Positions 7,189 through 14,885 of a stretch of DNA of 45,877 bases are shown one piece after another. The translations under genes were made by a program, and so were the position numbers. This stretch comes from a virus. The DNA lies in IMG/VR virus record IMGVR_UViG_3300044546_001499, positions 1 to 45,877 of that record. The stretch is one strand, 5' to 3'. The notes under the pieces are model-generated. The model worked only from the letters and a program-made list of their open reading frames with translations, was not told the DNA's origin and did not search any database. Each line of letters starts with the position of its first letter. The stretch's first letter is position 1.

Positions 7189-7557
7189 ATGGTAACCAAT
7201 TTCATGTCACTTGAGCAAATTAAAAAAGTGTTGGATCGTGTTCAAGATGAAGCAACCAAGGCATCTGAAACCTATTTGAGCGATGAACTGGGTGGGCGTG
7301 ATCAATTCCCTTGTGGTTTTGCTTGGGTTAACATTGTGGGTTTCAAAGGTCAAAAAATTAACGGCAACACCAAGATGGGCAAGCTGTTGAAAGAAGCAGG
7401 CGTTAAACAAAACTATGGTGATCGTAAGTTCCAGTTGTGGTGTCCAGGTCGGATTCGGTGTCAGAATGTTTACGTGATTGAACAAGGAGCAGTCCAAGCC
7501 GCAGCAGTACTAGAAAAAGAGGGGTTTGATGTTGAAATCGGTTCCCGTTGGGACTGA
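7189..7557 (+). CDS. Conserved phage protein, 122 aa
   Basis: Begins with a helical region (LEQIKKVLDRVQDEATKA), followed by a beta-rich half (FAWVNIVGFKGQKING, KFQLWCPG). The second ATG at 7204 is an alternative start, but 7189 has the better AGGAG spacing. No known motif. Confidence 0.65.
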   Translation: MVTNFMSLEQIKKVLDRVQDEATKASETYLSDELGGRDQFPCGFAWVNIVGFKGQKINGNTKMGKLLKEAGVKQNYGDRKFQLWCPGRIRCQNVYVIEQGAVQAAAVLEKEGFDVEIGSRWD

Positions 7558-7605
7558 TATGGTATAAAATAATTGTTAAACAGGACAACTCAGCTGTTTC
7601 TGTGT

Positions 7606-7611
7606 TATAAT
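7606..7611 (+). promoter_or_regulatory. -10 element (TGTGTTATAAT) with AGGACA -35
   Basis: TATAAT with extended TGTGT; AGGACA lies 18 bp upstream. It lacks the TTTTACTTTTATT box but carries the class B leader (ATACACATAAACAG). Drives 7642. Confidence 0.6.
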
Positions 7612-7641
7612 ATACACATAAACAGAAACAAAGGAACGTAA

Positions 7642-7833
7642 ATGATAAGTGATCAAGTCAATGAGCTGGAGATGAAAATAAGAATAATCGAAGCATCTCC
7701 AGCTAGCTATAGTGGTGGATCAAAATCTTACTTTTCAGGTTATGCAACTTACTTGAAGCCGGCTGCGCAGAAGAAAGTTGATGCCTTAAACAAGAAAATA
7801 GAAAAACTTCTGGATTCTGTTGCTGAGCATTAA
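7642..7833 (+). CDS. Hypothetical protein, 63 aa
   Basis: Helical ends with a Gly/Ser/Tyr-rich centre (SYSGGSKSYFSGYATY). AAAGGAA ribosome site. Probably co-transcribed with 7869. Function unknown. Confidence 0.55.
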   Translation: MISDQVNELEMKIRIIEASPASYSGGSKSYFSGYATYLKPAAQKKVDALNKKIEKLLDSVAEH

Positions 7834-7868
7834 ATCTCGATCGAATATACTTTAACTAAGACTGTATT

Positions 7869-8177
7869 ATGACTAATATTAAAAAACGTGAATCCGATTC
7901 TTATCTTGGCACATTTGACGCATCGTCAAAAAAAGACATGGAGCAACTCTCGTACCTGCGTAGTGTTGTTAGCGGCATGAACAAGATGCTAAAGCGCGAG
8001 ACAGGCAAAACATTCCGAATCTGTGTTCGCGGACGTGCTCCTAAGAAAAAGATGGCTGCAAAAGACGGTTACTTTTTATCGTCTTCATGCAGACCTGTAT
8101 CGTACGACTTTGGCGGTAACATTGTTGGTGGTATTGCTAACGCTACTTATCTGGACGCATATATCTACACGCGTTAA
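7869..8177 (+). CDS. Hypothetical basic protein, 102 aa
   Basis: Basic protein; the central block TFRICVRGRAPKKKMAAKDG suggests nucleic-acid contact, but no fold is recognisable. It ends about 100 bp before the patatin gene. Confidence 0.6.
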   Translation: MTNIKKRESDSYLGTFDASSKKDMEQLSYLRSVVSGMNKMLKRETGKTFRICVRGRAPKKKMAAKDGYFLSSSCRPVSYDFGGNIVGGIANATYLDAYIYTR

Positions 8178-8201
8178 TACATTAATACAATAACACGCCC
8201 G

Positions 8202-8209
8202 ATAAATAT
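8202..8209 (+). promoter_or_regulatory. Possible late-type promoter (ATAAATAT)
   Basis: GATAAATATT differs from the T4 late -10 (TATAAATA) by one base and stands 66 bp before the patatin start, in an intergenic stretch that also holds a small TCGTG/CACGA hairpin. Weak evidence on its own. Confidence 0.35.
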
Positions 8210-8274
8210 TTGTTGATTCCGTCGTGACAACACGATGAGAAAACGTTTATTCTTCAGATTTATAGGGATGTGTT

Positions 8275-9153
8275 ATGACGAAAAAAGTCGGAATTGTTTT
8301 GGCTGGTGGAGGCGCTAAAGGAGCGTTTCAAATAGGTGTATTAAAAGTACTGCGTCAGTATATGAAAGCTAATGATCAAGAATTGGTAGCAGTATCTGGA
8401 ACGTCAATTGGAGCATTTAATGGCGCCTTTCTAGCAAGTAATCAATTTGATTTGCTAGAACAAATGTGGATGGAATTTGATACAGACAACTGCCCGTTAA
8501 CTCGAACAGGAATGTTTGGTGTTGTAGGAACTATGCTTACAAAAGGCTATGCATATCACCCAGAACCGTTAAAGCGGTTTATAAAGAAAAACCTAAACTT
8601 TAAGAGTTTCATTGAATCAAAAATTACATACGTCAATACAAAAGTGTGTTTGACAAATGGTGAAATGGTATTAGGTGGAAATCGTGGACGGAATGCAGCC
8701 CTTGGCAAGGATATTATTTGCAAAGAAATTATGGCGAGCATGGCTGCGATTCCTTTTACTCCTTCGGTAAACATTGATGGGCATGAGTATGCAGACGGTG
8801 GTTTTAAAGATGCTGTACCAGTTGAGGCACTTATTAATGCTGTACCCAATTTGGATAAAATCTATATTATTGAGTGCAATAAACAAAAGCGTTCTTGGAA
8901 ACCTGAAATTAGTGTCAATTCGCCCCGAACACTTTTTGCTAAAATATGTTTTGTCTTTGACGAAGTGATGTGGGAAGAGTGTAATAGAAGTGACATTGAA
9001 ATTGGCAAATTAAAATATTGGGGAAATGACGATAAGTTCACACTGATATCACCGGCAAAAGTTGACCTACGCGCAACAGATTTTGATGTTGATAGCATAT
9101 CAGAGCAGTTAAATCACGGCATCAGTCTTGCTAGGAGCATTTTTACCAAATAG
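8275..9153 (+). CDS. Patatin-like phospholipase
   Basis: A 292 aa protein with all patatin hallmarks: the oxyanion-hole loop GGGAKGAFQIG (11-21), the nucleophile elbow GTSIG with Ser44, and the catalytic Asp in ADGGFKDAVPV (Asp174). Patatins hydrolyse acyl chains from phospholipids using a Ser/Asp dyad. No signal peptide or membrane segment is present, so it would act in the cytoplasm or on the inner membrane leaflet. In a phage it could alter host membranes, aid lysis, or recycle lipid. Its upstream region lacks the early cassette. Related bacterial proteins serve as CBASS effectors, but no cyclase is present here. Confidence 0.9.
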   Translation: MTKKVGIVLAGGGAKGAFQIGVLKVLRQYMKANDQELVAVSGTSIGAFNGAFLASNQFDLLEQMWMEFDTDNCPLTRTGMFGVVGTMLTKGYAYHPEPLKRFIKKNLNFKSFIESKITYVNTKVCLTNGEMVLGGNRGRNAALGKDIICKEIMASMAAIPFTPSVNIDGHEYADGGFKDAVPVEALINAVPNLDKIYIIECNKQKRSWKPEISVNSPRTLFAKICFVFDEVMWEECNRSDIEIGKLKYWGNDDKFTLISPAKVDLRATDFDVDSISEQLNHGISLARSIFTK

Positions 9154-9192
9154 TTTACTTTTATTCCAATGCTACAATAACTGTGTTATAAT
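9154..9192 (+). promoter_or_regulatory. Early-type promoter cassette with abnormal 27-bp spacing
   Basis: TTTACTTTTATT is followed by GTGTTATAAT, but the boxes are 27 bp apart, with a TACAAT between them. Either the -10 is the internal TACAAT or the upstream box is not used as -35 here. Drives 9221. Confidence 0.6.
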
Positions 9193-9220
9193 ACACACAT
9201 ACAGTAACAAAGGATACACA

Positions 9221-9595
9221 ATGACTGCTTTTAAAACTTGGGACGAGATGAGCGAACTTGAACAAGCTCAAGCCACTTGGTGGGATGCTTTCAAGGATGC
9301 TCATGGATATCGCCCACGCGGTATTGATACATCTGAGTGGACTCTAACTTGTTTTAAAACGGACATTGTACGGTTGGGCGAGACGATTGCCTTGCAAGAA
9401 GCAGAACGCCGCAATCAAGAAGCAGTTGCAGTGGTCAAGTTCGAGCATCGAGTACAGAAGACCATGCAAGACAGCGCCAAGGATCGCGACATGGCCCTAC
9501 GTTGGATCCACGAAGCAGAGGGTAGCAACGGAGACGATGACTACCTTTGCTACCTTGTTGGAATTCCTTACGGTTACTTTAACAAACGCAAATGA
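9221..9595 (+). CDS. Hypothetical protein, 124 aa
   Basis: Start at ATG 9221 behind the class B leader and AAAGGA; an upstream in-frame start would lie inside the patatin gene. Acidic and helical, with LGETIALQEAERRNQEAVAVV suggesting a coiled coil. ATGA overlap with the next gene. Confidence 0.65.
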   Translation: MTAFKTWDEMSELEQAQATWWDAFKDAHGYRPRGIDTSEWTLTCFKTDIVRLGETIALQEAERRNQEAVAVVKFEHRVQKTMQDSAKDRDMALRWIHEAEGSNGDDDYLCYLVGIPYGYFNKRK

Positions 9596-9723
9596 ACAAA
9601 CTGACAGTTTTCAAACATATAATGCGCGACTATGAGATTTTTCGTATTTGTCGATATGGTCCATTAGATGCGCTGTACCATGCAATACACAGTGCATTTC
9701 GAGATATTAAAAAATCACATTGA
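9592..9723 (+). CDS. Hypothetical protein, 43 aa
   Basis: Fills the gap between two genes with ATGA overlap at its start and TGATG overlap at its end, so coupling is visible on both sides. Basic, aromatic-rich. Function unknown. Confidence 0.55.
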   Translation: MNKLTVFKHIMRDYEIFRICRYGPLDALYHAIHSAFRDIKKSH

Positions 9724-10484
9724 TGCTGCACAACTATCAAATTGAACTAACCACTCGTTGTAATTTTAAATGTTGGTATTGTACTGGTCGACAGATGCCA
9801 CAACAAGATATGGAGTGGAGTACGTTCGTTGTTATAATCAATACCGTTCCACCTGGTAAAACAGTTTCATTGCAGGGAGAAGGTGAACCAACATTGTGGC
9901 AGCATTGGTCTAAAGGAATACAGTATGTTGCTGATCGCAATCTCATTCCATATTCCATTATAAATGGAAGTGTTGTAGATGTTGAGTTATTATCAAAATA
10001 TTTTCCACGCATTGGTATAAGTATTGACACGCTGGACAGTACTGAAGCCAATAAAATTGGAAGATACAATATTGATAAAGTTCTCAGCAATATTGAATTG
10101 CTGTCTGCAGCTATGCCAAATCGTGTCAACATACATGTAACAAAGATTGATAAGGATACAAGCGCGGTAGTCAACTGGGCAAAGGAACGCAAATTACAGT
10201 GTATTGTACAGTCATTGCAGATCAAGAAAGATTACCAAGTAATTTACCCAGCAAATTTTAAAACTCCAATAAAGCAAATGCCGGGTTCAGACAAAACGAT
10301 AACGTGTAATTATTTGTCCGGTAACAAATATCATTATTATACAGTATCCGGAAAAAAGTTGCCGTGTTGTTACATTAAAGAAAATGTGACCGCGTTTAAT
10401 GCCATTACTGCTGCAGCCCAGATGAAAGCAGGAGTGGTTCCAGAGCATTGTAATGGATGTAGAAACTTACATACTGTTCAATAG
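9723..10484 (+). CDS. Radical SAM protein with C-terminal Cys cluster
   Basis: A 253 aa protein with the radical SAM cluster motif CNFKCWYC (Cys13, Cys17, Cys20) in the usual place after a first beta strand. SLQGEGEP follows as the GGE-type SAM contact. The C-terminus has further cysteines (CNYL, PCCY, HCNGCRN) like a truncated SPASM/twitch auxiliary cluster. SPASM enzymes usually modify peptides or proteins, but the substrate here is unknown. The start at ATG 9723 is coupled to the upstream stop. The next gene encodes a multi-pass membrane protein 46 bp downstream, so the two may work together. Confidence 0.85.
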   Translation: MLHNYQIELTTRCNFKCWYCTGRQMPQQDMEWSTFVVIINTVPPGKTVSLQGEGEPTLWQHWSKGIQYVADRNLIPYSIINGSVVDVELLSKYFPRIGISIDTLDSTEANKIGRYNIDKVLSNIELLSAAMPNRVNIHVTKIDKDTSAVVNWAKERKLQCIVQSLQIKKDYQVIYPANFKTPIKQMPGSDKTITCNYLSGNKYHYYTVSGKKLPCCYIKENVTAFNAITAAAQMKAGVVPEHCNGCRNLHTVQ

Positions 10485-10530
10485 AAAATTTTAGTGTTAT
10501 TAAAAATTTAAAGATTAAGGAACGATAATT

Positions 10531-11259
10531 ATGTGTTGGAATATGGAAGCCAGCTTTGCAGTGGCAGCGTTAGGTATGGCTGGAACTGCATTATTAGTTA
10601 AACGAAAGGAACATCCATTTCTTTATTTGACTGTATTTTATTTTGCACTGATGGAATTGCTTCAGGCATTTACCTATTTGTATATTGGGCAGTGTGCAAG
10701 TCATGAAAACCAAATATTGACACTTCTTGGTGCATATCATATATCATTTCAGCCAATATTTGTAGTTCTTATTTCTCTGTATTTTGTTCCAGAAGGATTT
10801 AGACAGCGAGTACAGTATCCTGCAATATTTTTTGCCGCATGCTGCTCGGTAGTTCAATTGGTTGGATATTATCCGTTTCAATGGGCTAACCATGCAACGG
10901 ACGCAATGATATATGGCAAGGATTTGTGTGCTAACCACGGCTTGTGGCACATTTCTTGGTATGTACCAACTTTTGATAGTATGAGCTCAGTAATTGGTTA
11001 TTCACCACGAGTTAGCCCTTACATGTTAGGTACTATTGTTATTCCATTGTTGTTGGGTAGTTGGAGATTCACGGCCGTAAACTATACTTTTGGCTTTTTG
11101 ATTGCATACTTGACAACGTCCAGTCAAAATGAAGCTGCCGCTGTATGGTGTTTACTGTCCTTTGCATACCTTATGATATGTTCTGAAACTCACATTCGAA
11201 ACTTAATTCACGTTAAAACTTGGTATGGATTGCCTTATCCATGGACTAAACAATCATAA
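10531..11259 (+). CDS. Multi-pass membrane protein, 'MCW' family (DUF5765-like)
   Basis: A 242 aa protein with about seven hydrophobic segments. The N-terminus MCWNMEASFAVAALGMAGTA and the block YFALMELLQAFTYLYI recall an uncharacterised membrane family known mostly from large viruses and some bacteria (DUF5765 as I remember it). His and Trp residues lie in the loops (CANHGLWHISWY). No catalytic motif is known to me. It follows the radical SAM gene and shares TAATG with a small downstream frame, suggesting one operon. Confidence 0.7.
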   Translation: MCWNMEASFAVAALGMAGTALLVKRKEHPFLYLTVFYFALMELLQAFTYLYIGQCASHENQILTLLGAYHISFQPIFVVLISLYFVPEGFRQRVQYPAIFFAACCSVVQLVGYYPFQWANHATDAMIYGKDLCANHGLWHISWYVPTFDSMSSVIGYSPRVSPYMLGTIVIPLLLGSWRFTAVNYTFGFLIAYLTTSSQNEAAAVWCLLSFAYLMICSETHIRNLIHVKTWYGLPYPWTKQS

Positions 11260-11276
11260 TGTTAAAGGTTCGTAAA

Positions 11277-11504
11277 ATGAAAGCAACTCAAAAGATTCGT
11301 TTAACACTTGATGGTGTATCAATTGATACTTGTGCTAAAAATATCCGCAAGGGATTATGTAAAGAAGAAAGTGCAAACAAAGCAGCAAAAATGTGTTTGT
11401 ATTCTTTTGAAATGTTTATACAAACACATGGGGCTGGCTTTGAATATATAGTTGGACACAAAGGATTTTGGAATGGTCACAATGTTGGACTAGACATTAT
11501 CTAA
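11277..11504 (+). CDS. Hypothetical protein, 75 aa
   Basis: Start chosen at ATG 11277, 9 bp after AAAGG; an in-frame ATG at 11259 overlaps the previous stop (TAATG) and would add six residues. Contains two Cys-containing helices (CAKNIRKGLCKEES). No known family. Confidence 0.55.
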   Translation: MKATQKIRLTLDGVSIDTCAKNIRKGLCKEESANKAAKMCLYSFEMFIQTHGAGFEYIVGHKGFWNGHNVGLDII

Positions 11505-11512
11505 ATTATTGA

Positions 11513-11923
11513 ATGAGTGCAAAAATGAAATTTAAACAACGCAGACCCTCTAGAGATCAACTTTGGGGAATGAGTCCAAGCCAATTCAAGACAATGCTAA
11601 AACGTCGCGGTCACCGTATTGGTCGTGACTTCTTTAAGATTGGTTCAGTATCAAAATTCAAAGGACGACTGTTTCGTTTTCGTTGGTGGGGTAGTGTTGG
11701 TGAGTTTTTTGTAGATGTTAGTTGTCCTATTATAGATTTTGATCGCTGGGCAAACAGCACAGACAGTACAATTACATTTTATGACTGGAATAAAGAAGTT
11801 GTAGAGAAGGTTACTGCTTCGCGTGCTAGTCTGGTAGATGGTTCAAACAAAGTCTATACACAAGATGAATGGTCAAAAATGCGTGCAATTAAAGTTAACA
11901 AATTTAATAAATATTGCACATAA
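11513..11923 (+). CDS. Hypothetical basic protein, 136 aa
   Basis: Strongly basic N-terminal third (MKFKQRRPSRDQLWG, MLKRRGHRIGRDFFKIG), then a beta-rich centre (GRLFRFRWWGSVGEFFVDV). It might bind nucleic acid. ATG 11525 is an alternative start. Function unknown. Confidence 0.6.
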   Translation: MSAKMKFKQRRPSRDQLWGMSPSQFKTMLKRRGHRIGRDFFKIGSVSKFKGRLFRFRWWGSVGEFFVDVSCPIIDFDRWANSTDSTITFYDWNKEVVEKVTASRASLVDGSNKVYTQDEWSKMRAIKVNKFNKYCT

Positions 11924-11958
11924 CAAAAAGAAAGGTCGCAGTAAATCGCGAACAACAA

Positions 11959-12540
11959 ATGAAACGTATTTTTGAAATATTTTACCGCAAGCAAATTGCA
12001 CAAACCACCTCTCCTCTAAACCAGCGTATTGTTGCATTGGAAGCTGAATTGCTGGCTGCAAACAATCAACTAGTCAACCTTCGGCATATAAACAAAGATT
12101 TGGCGGATCAAATTGCCAAATTGACAGGCGCAAATCAAGAAAATGGACTGACTAGAAGCCGATACGTCGCTATCAATCTGCCTGGTGAATTAGTAGACAT
12201 GAATGATGTTCCACTTCGCGGAACATACAACGGGTGTGAGTGCGACTATGAATTGGAATGTGTTGCTGGTAGTAACAACACACTGTTATTGTTGCGGTCA
12301 AATCAGTCAAGTGCGAACAAAATCGACCTGGAAGTCGTTGGTACAGGGTCAGTTTTAATCAATATAAAGCAGCGACTGGTGCTGAATGGAAACGCCAGCA
12401 TAGCGTTTAGTACGTTGGACACTGTGGAAATTAAACCGGACGTGGAAGACTTCTTTGTGGTTGATTATTACTGCCGACCCATCCAGCAGCTATACGAGCA
12501 AGCAACAATGCTCGTTAACCGTATTGACCCGAACTCCTAA
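11959..12540 (+). CDS. Coiled-coil plus beta-sandwich-like protein, 193 aa
   Basis: Residues 1-70 read as coiled coil (IVALEAELLAANNQLVNLRH, KDLADQIAKL). The rest is beta-rich with many small residues (GSVLINIKQRLVLNGNASIA). That layout would suit a fibre- or adhesin-like protein, but none of the known domains is clear. The frame is open upstream to a TTG at 11914, so the start is uncertain. Followed by a terminator fused to the next promoter. Confidence 0.6.
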   Translation: MKRIFEIFYRKQIAQTTSPLNQRIVALEAELLAANNQLVNLRHINKDLADQIAKLTGANQENGLTRSRYVAINLPGELVDMNDVPLRGTYNGCECDYELECVAGSNNTLLLLRSNQSSANKIDLEVVGTGSVLINIKQRLVLNGNASIAFSTLDTVEIKPDVEDFFVVDYYCRPIQQLYEQATMLVNRIDPNS

Positions 12541-12569
12541 ATAAAATTTTTCTATACAGCATCAAAGAA

Positions 12570-12592
12570 AAAGGGTCGTGAGACCCTTTTTT
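12570..12592 (+). terminator. Intrinsic terminator overlapping the next promoter
   Basis: AAAGGGTC-GTGA-GACCCTTTTTT. Its T-tract provides the first bases of TTTTACTTTTATT, so termination of one unit and the promoter of the next are fused. Confidence 0.8.
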
Positions 12593-12617
12593 ACTTTTAT
12601 TGAATCTGTGTTATAAT
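12590..12617 (+). promoter_or_regulatory. Early-type promoter cassette (16 bp spacing)
   Basis: TTTACTTTTATTGAATCTGT then GTTATAAT, class B leader with ACGCAGTAATTAAC. Drives 12651. Confidence 0.8.
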
Positions 12618-12650
12618 ACATTTAACGCAGTAATTAACAGAGGAAAGTAA

Positions 12651-13181
12651 ATGGCACAGTCAATCAAAGAAGCAGTACTACCGCTTAAACAAGCTGCAGA
12701 AGATCGCGCTCGTGCTGCTATAACTGCTCTCATTGATACCACGCTTGCGAATTTTGCTGCAGCTGGCAACGACCTGAATACGTTTGCGCCATATCCCCAA
12801 TCTGGTATTGGTCGTAAAGAATACATGATTAGATTACAGCGTCGCAAGTTTGTAGAATCTATTACATCGGCTGTCAAGAGTTCACTCAAACACAACGAGC
12901 CTTACATTAGAGTTCCTAGTGTGGAAGGTCGTGAACGTGCTATTAACAACACCATTGAAGCTGCTACTGCAGCATATGATGCGTATGTTGCCAAGTTAGA
13001 GAGCAAAATCGGTGCAGTCACTGAAGCAAATCTGATATCATTAAAAGACGTTTGGTACGACAGCAAGTTGACCGTTGTAAAGCTAAACGGCAGTACAGAA
13101 ACTTGGTCTACAAAATGTATTCTCAATACAAGCAGTCTTGGAAAAGTGTTCAATCAATGGCCAACAAGAATTGCAAAGTAA
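12651..13181 (+). CDS. Hypothetical Ala-rich helical protein, 176 aa
   Basis: Mostly helical with Ala-rich stretches (QAAEDRARAAITALIDTT, AINNTIEAATAAYDAYVAK). The end has beta character (LTVVKLNGSTETWSTKCI). No motif recognised. Single-gene transcription unit between two promoter cassettes. Confidence 0.65.
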   Translation: MAQSIKEAVLPLKQAAEDRARAAITALIDTTLANFAAAGNDLNTFAPYPQSGIGRKEYMIRLQRRKFVESITSAVKSSLKHNEPYIRVPSVEGRERAINNTIEAATAAYDAYVAKLESKIGAVTEANLISLKDVWYDSKLTVVKLNGSTETWSTKCILNTSSLGKVFNQWPTRIAK

Positions 13182-13188
13182 AGTCCAG

Positions 13189-13217
13189 TTTACTTTTATT
13201 GTGCGTTGAGTTATAAT
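13189..13217 (+). promoter_or_regulatory. Early-type promoter cassette (17 bp spacing)
   Basis: TTTACTTTTATT ... GAGTTATAATTACTGTATTG, class A leader. Drives 13245/13297. Confidence 0.8.
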
Positions 13218-13244
13218 TACTGTATTGATTAATTAAGAGTTGTC

Positions 13245-13304
13245 ATGAACGTCGTTGAAAAACGACATCGTGGCAGAAGAATTTTGGAGAGATATTATGA
13301 GTAA
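13245..13304 (+). CDS. Possible 19-aa leader peptide
   Basis: ATG with AGAG upstream opens a short Arg-rich frame (RHRGRRILERYYE). Its stop lies inside the start of the next gene (ATGAGTAA), so it may couple translation. Part of this stretch duplicates sequence around 3367-3400, so it may instead be recombination debris. Confidence 0.3.
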   Translation: MNVVEKRHRGRRILERYYE

Positions 13305-13521
13305 ACGAAAATGGTTTCATACAGATGCAAAAGGGGTCAATGCTGACATTAATCGCCATCGTGCTAAAGAACTCAAATTAAAAGCAAAGATTGATGAACT
13401 AGAGAGTATTGAAACCCCTAATGATTTTGAATCGCGAGCTCTTCTTGTATATCGTGGTTTTCTAAATCAGTTATTATCTAGCAAAGCAGAAGTTGTTTCT
13501 AAGTTGGGAACACGAAAGTAA
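13297..13521 (+). CDS. Hypothetical protein, 74 aa
   Basis: Start at ATG 13297 with GGAGAGA 7 bp upstream. Lys-rich N-terminus then helical (KELKLKAKIDELES). The first 17 bases of the gene are identical to a sequence at 3381 where the frame closes after five codons, which indicates shared ancestry of the flanks. Confidence 0.6.
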   Translation: MSKRKWFHTDAKGVNADINRHRAKELKLKAKIDELESIETPNDFESRALLVYRGFLNQLLSSKAEVVSKLGTRK

Positions 13522-13548
13522 TTGACTTAATCACTATCAAGCGATAAT

Positions 13549-13578
13549 TTTACTTTTATTCCGATTGCTCGTTATAAT
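13549..13578 (+). promoter_or_regulatory. Early-type promoter cassette (18 bp spacing)
   Basis: Near-identical to the cassette at 3641, including about 30 bp upstream (TTAATCACTATC.AGCG). Class A leader. Drives 13611. Confidence 0.8.
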
Positions 13579-13610
13579 TACTGTATTGATTAATTAATGA
13601 AGGAAAGCAA

Positions 13611-14222
13611 ATGACAAACCTCGAACAAGCAGCGCGTCAGGCGCTGGAGGCTTTGGAAACAATAAGCGTTGATGTGAAAACTACATCAAACGCATATGAG
13701 GCACAACGACAAGCCATCGCCGCCCTGCGCCATGCGCTTGAGAGCCATGAATCTGCATACCAGCGCGGATATCTCGATGGCATGGCAAAGCCGTGCATTG
13801 ATTGTGCAGACCGAAAGCTCCAAGCAATCAAGCAGCCGAAGCAGGAGACTGTACTCCAAGACATTGAGCAGTACAGGATACAGATGGCAGGCATTTGCGC
13901 TGCCTCCTTTGGTTATTGGAAAGAGGCAGACGGCATCCACCCAGACTACGACACTCCTGCTTTACGTGATGTTGCCAAGCTGTACGCAAAATATGATGCG
14001 CTCTACACAGCAACCGCACGGCCTGTGAATTGGCAAGAGATTCAGTGTCCTTGTTGCGGCGACCTAGCCAGAGCATTTCCACCAGCACCAGTGCGCGAAT
14101 GGGTTGGCCTGACGGATGAGGAGATTGAAAGTCTGTATTTTGATAATTTCAGCAAGAAGCAACTGCGCTGGTTTGCGTTTGCCCGAGCCATTGAAGCAAA
14201 ACTGAAGGAGAAAAACACATGA
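13611..14222 (+). CDS. Modular phage protein with CxxC zinc-like site, 203 aa
   Basis: Visibly more GC-rich than its neighbours. N-terminus MTNLEQAARQALEALE and the C-terminal segment REWVGLTDEEIESLYFDNF ... FARAIEAKLKEKN are modules seen in many phages and prophages, usually combined with different middles. CIDC (about 60-63) and CPCCGD (about 147-152) could bind zinc. The base composition suggests recent arrival from another phage. A truncated echo of its N-terminus lies at 14358. Confidence 0.65.
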   Translation: MTNLEQAARQALEALETISVDVKTTSNAYEAQRQAIAALRHALESHESAYQRGYLDGMAKPCIDCADRKLQAIKQPKQETVLQDIEQYRIQMAGICAASFGYWKEADGIHPDYDTPALRDVAKLYAKYDALYTATARPVNWQEIQCPCCGDLARAFPPAPVREWVGLTDEEIESLYFDNFSKKQLRWFAFARAIEAKLKEKNT

Positions 14223-14356
14223 AGATAGGAAATCTAATAACACTAACCATTAAATGGGAACCTCGTTGGCCTTGTTTTGCGTTTGGGTTTATTGGACACA
14301 AGGAAATTATCTTGATGGTGTGGGCTGTAGTTATATCGCTTAGGATCGGGTACTGA
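14219..14356 (+). CDS. Small membrane protein, 45 aa
   Basis: ATGA overlap with the previous stop. One hydrophobic helix near the C-terminus (IILMVWAVVISLRIGY) after an aromatic N-terminus. Function unknown. Confidence 0.5.
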   Translation: MKIGNLITLTIKWEPRWPCFAFGFIGHKEIILMVWAVVISLRIGY

Positions 14357-14357
14357 T

Positions 14358-14432
14358 ATGAGCAACTTAGAACAAGCAGCGCTGCAAGCTAGCATTGAGG
14401 CACGCCACTTTGAAGTGTCACTAAAATTTTAA
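14358..14432 (+). pseudogene. Truncated copy of the MTNLEQAA module
   Basis: Encodes MSNLEQAALQASIEARHFEV and then stops after 24 codons. The first 11 residues match the start of the 13611 protein (MTNLEQAARQA). It reads as the remnant of a second copy whose body was deleted, with the break just before the -10 of the next gene. Confidence 0.6.
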
Positions 14433-14435
14433 TGT

Positions 14436-14441
14436 TATAAT
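14436..14441 (+). promoter_or_regulatory. -10 element (ATGTTATAAT)
   Basis: TATAAT 34 bp before ATG 14475 with TTGAAG 20 bp upstream as poor -35. Variant without the TTTTACTTTTATT box. Confidence 0.5.
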
Positions 14442-14474
14442 GATCATGCGCAAACAATAAATAAAGGTTAAAGA

Positions 14475-14789
14475 ATGATTTCCACTAGAATACTAGATAA
14501 CGACATGGGTGCAGTGGCTAAAGTGCCACTTACTGGTCGTGGCACCATCCATGGTATTACCATTGAGCTGGACATAGTTGTTGGGCAGGACAAAGACAAA
14601 GCCGGCAAACCTGCTAATATCACTCAAAAGGTGCGTTTGTCAGAACATGATGTAGGCTTGCTAGAAATAATGTCAGTAGATCGCGGAATACCAAGATTTG
14701 CCAAACATGCTAAACAACTTAACAATCTTGAATTTGAAAAACATTTTGTGGAAGCGTATACTAATTGGGTTGGTGGAAGTAAGAAATAA
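14475..14789 (+). CDS. Hypothetical protein, 104 aa
   Basis: Beta-rich first half (GRGTIHGITIELDIVVGQDKD), helical second half. No family recognised. AAAGGTT ribosome site. Confidence 0.6.
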   Translation: MISTRILDNDMGAVAKVPLTGRGTIHGITIELDIVVGQDKDKAGKPANITQKVRLSEHDVGLLEIMSVDRGIPRFAKHAKQLNNLEFEKHFVEAYTNWVGGSKK

Positions 14790-14844
14790 CCGTCAATCCA
14801 CGTTACAACAGCAATGATTTAAGCCATTCTCACCAAATCTACGT

Positions 14845-14850
14845 TATAAT
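14845..14850 (+). promoter_or_regulatory. -10 element (ACGTTATAAT) with class B leader
   Basis: TATAATACACTCATAGACAG is almost identical to the leader after 15764, but the upstream TTTTACTTTTATT box is absent. Drives 14886. Confidence 0.55.
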
Positions 14851-14885
14851 ACACTCATAGACAGCAATTAAAGAAGGAATGCGAA

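Noticed and set aside
8275-9153. Patatin as a CBASS effector
   Set aside because: No nucleotide cyclase or CBASS accessory gene nearby, and the genome is a lytic phage; a direct lipid role is simpler.
9737-10225. 162-codon open frame on the minus strand
   Set aside because: Lies fully inside the radical SAM gene, which has clear motifs; no ribosome site or promoter on the minus strand.
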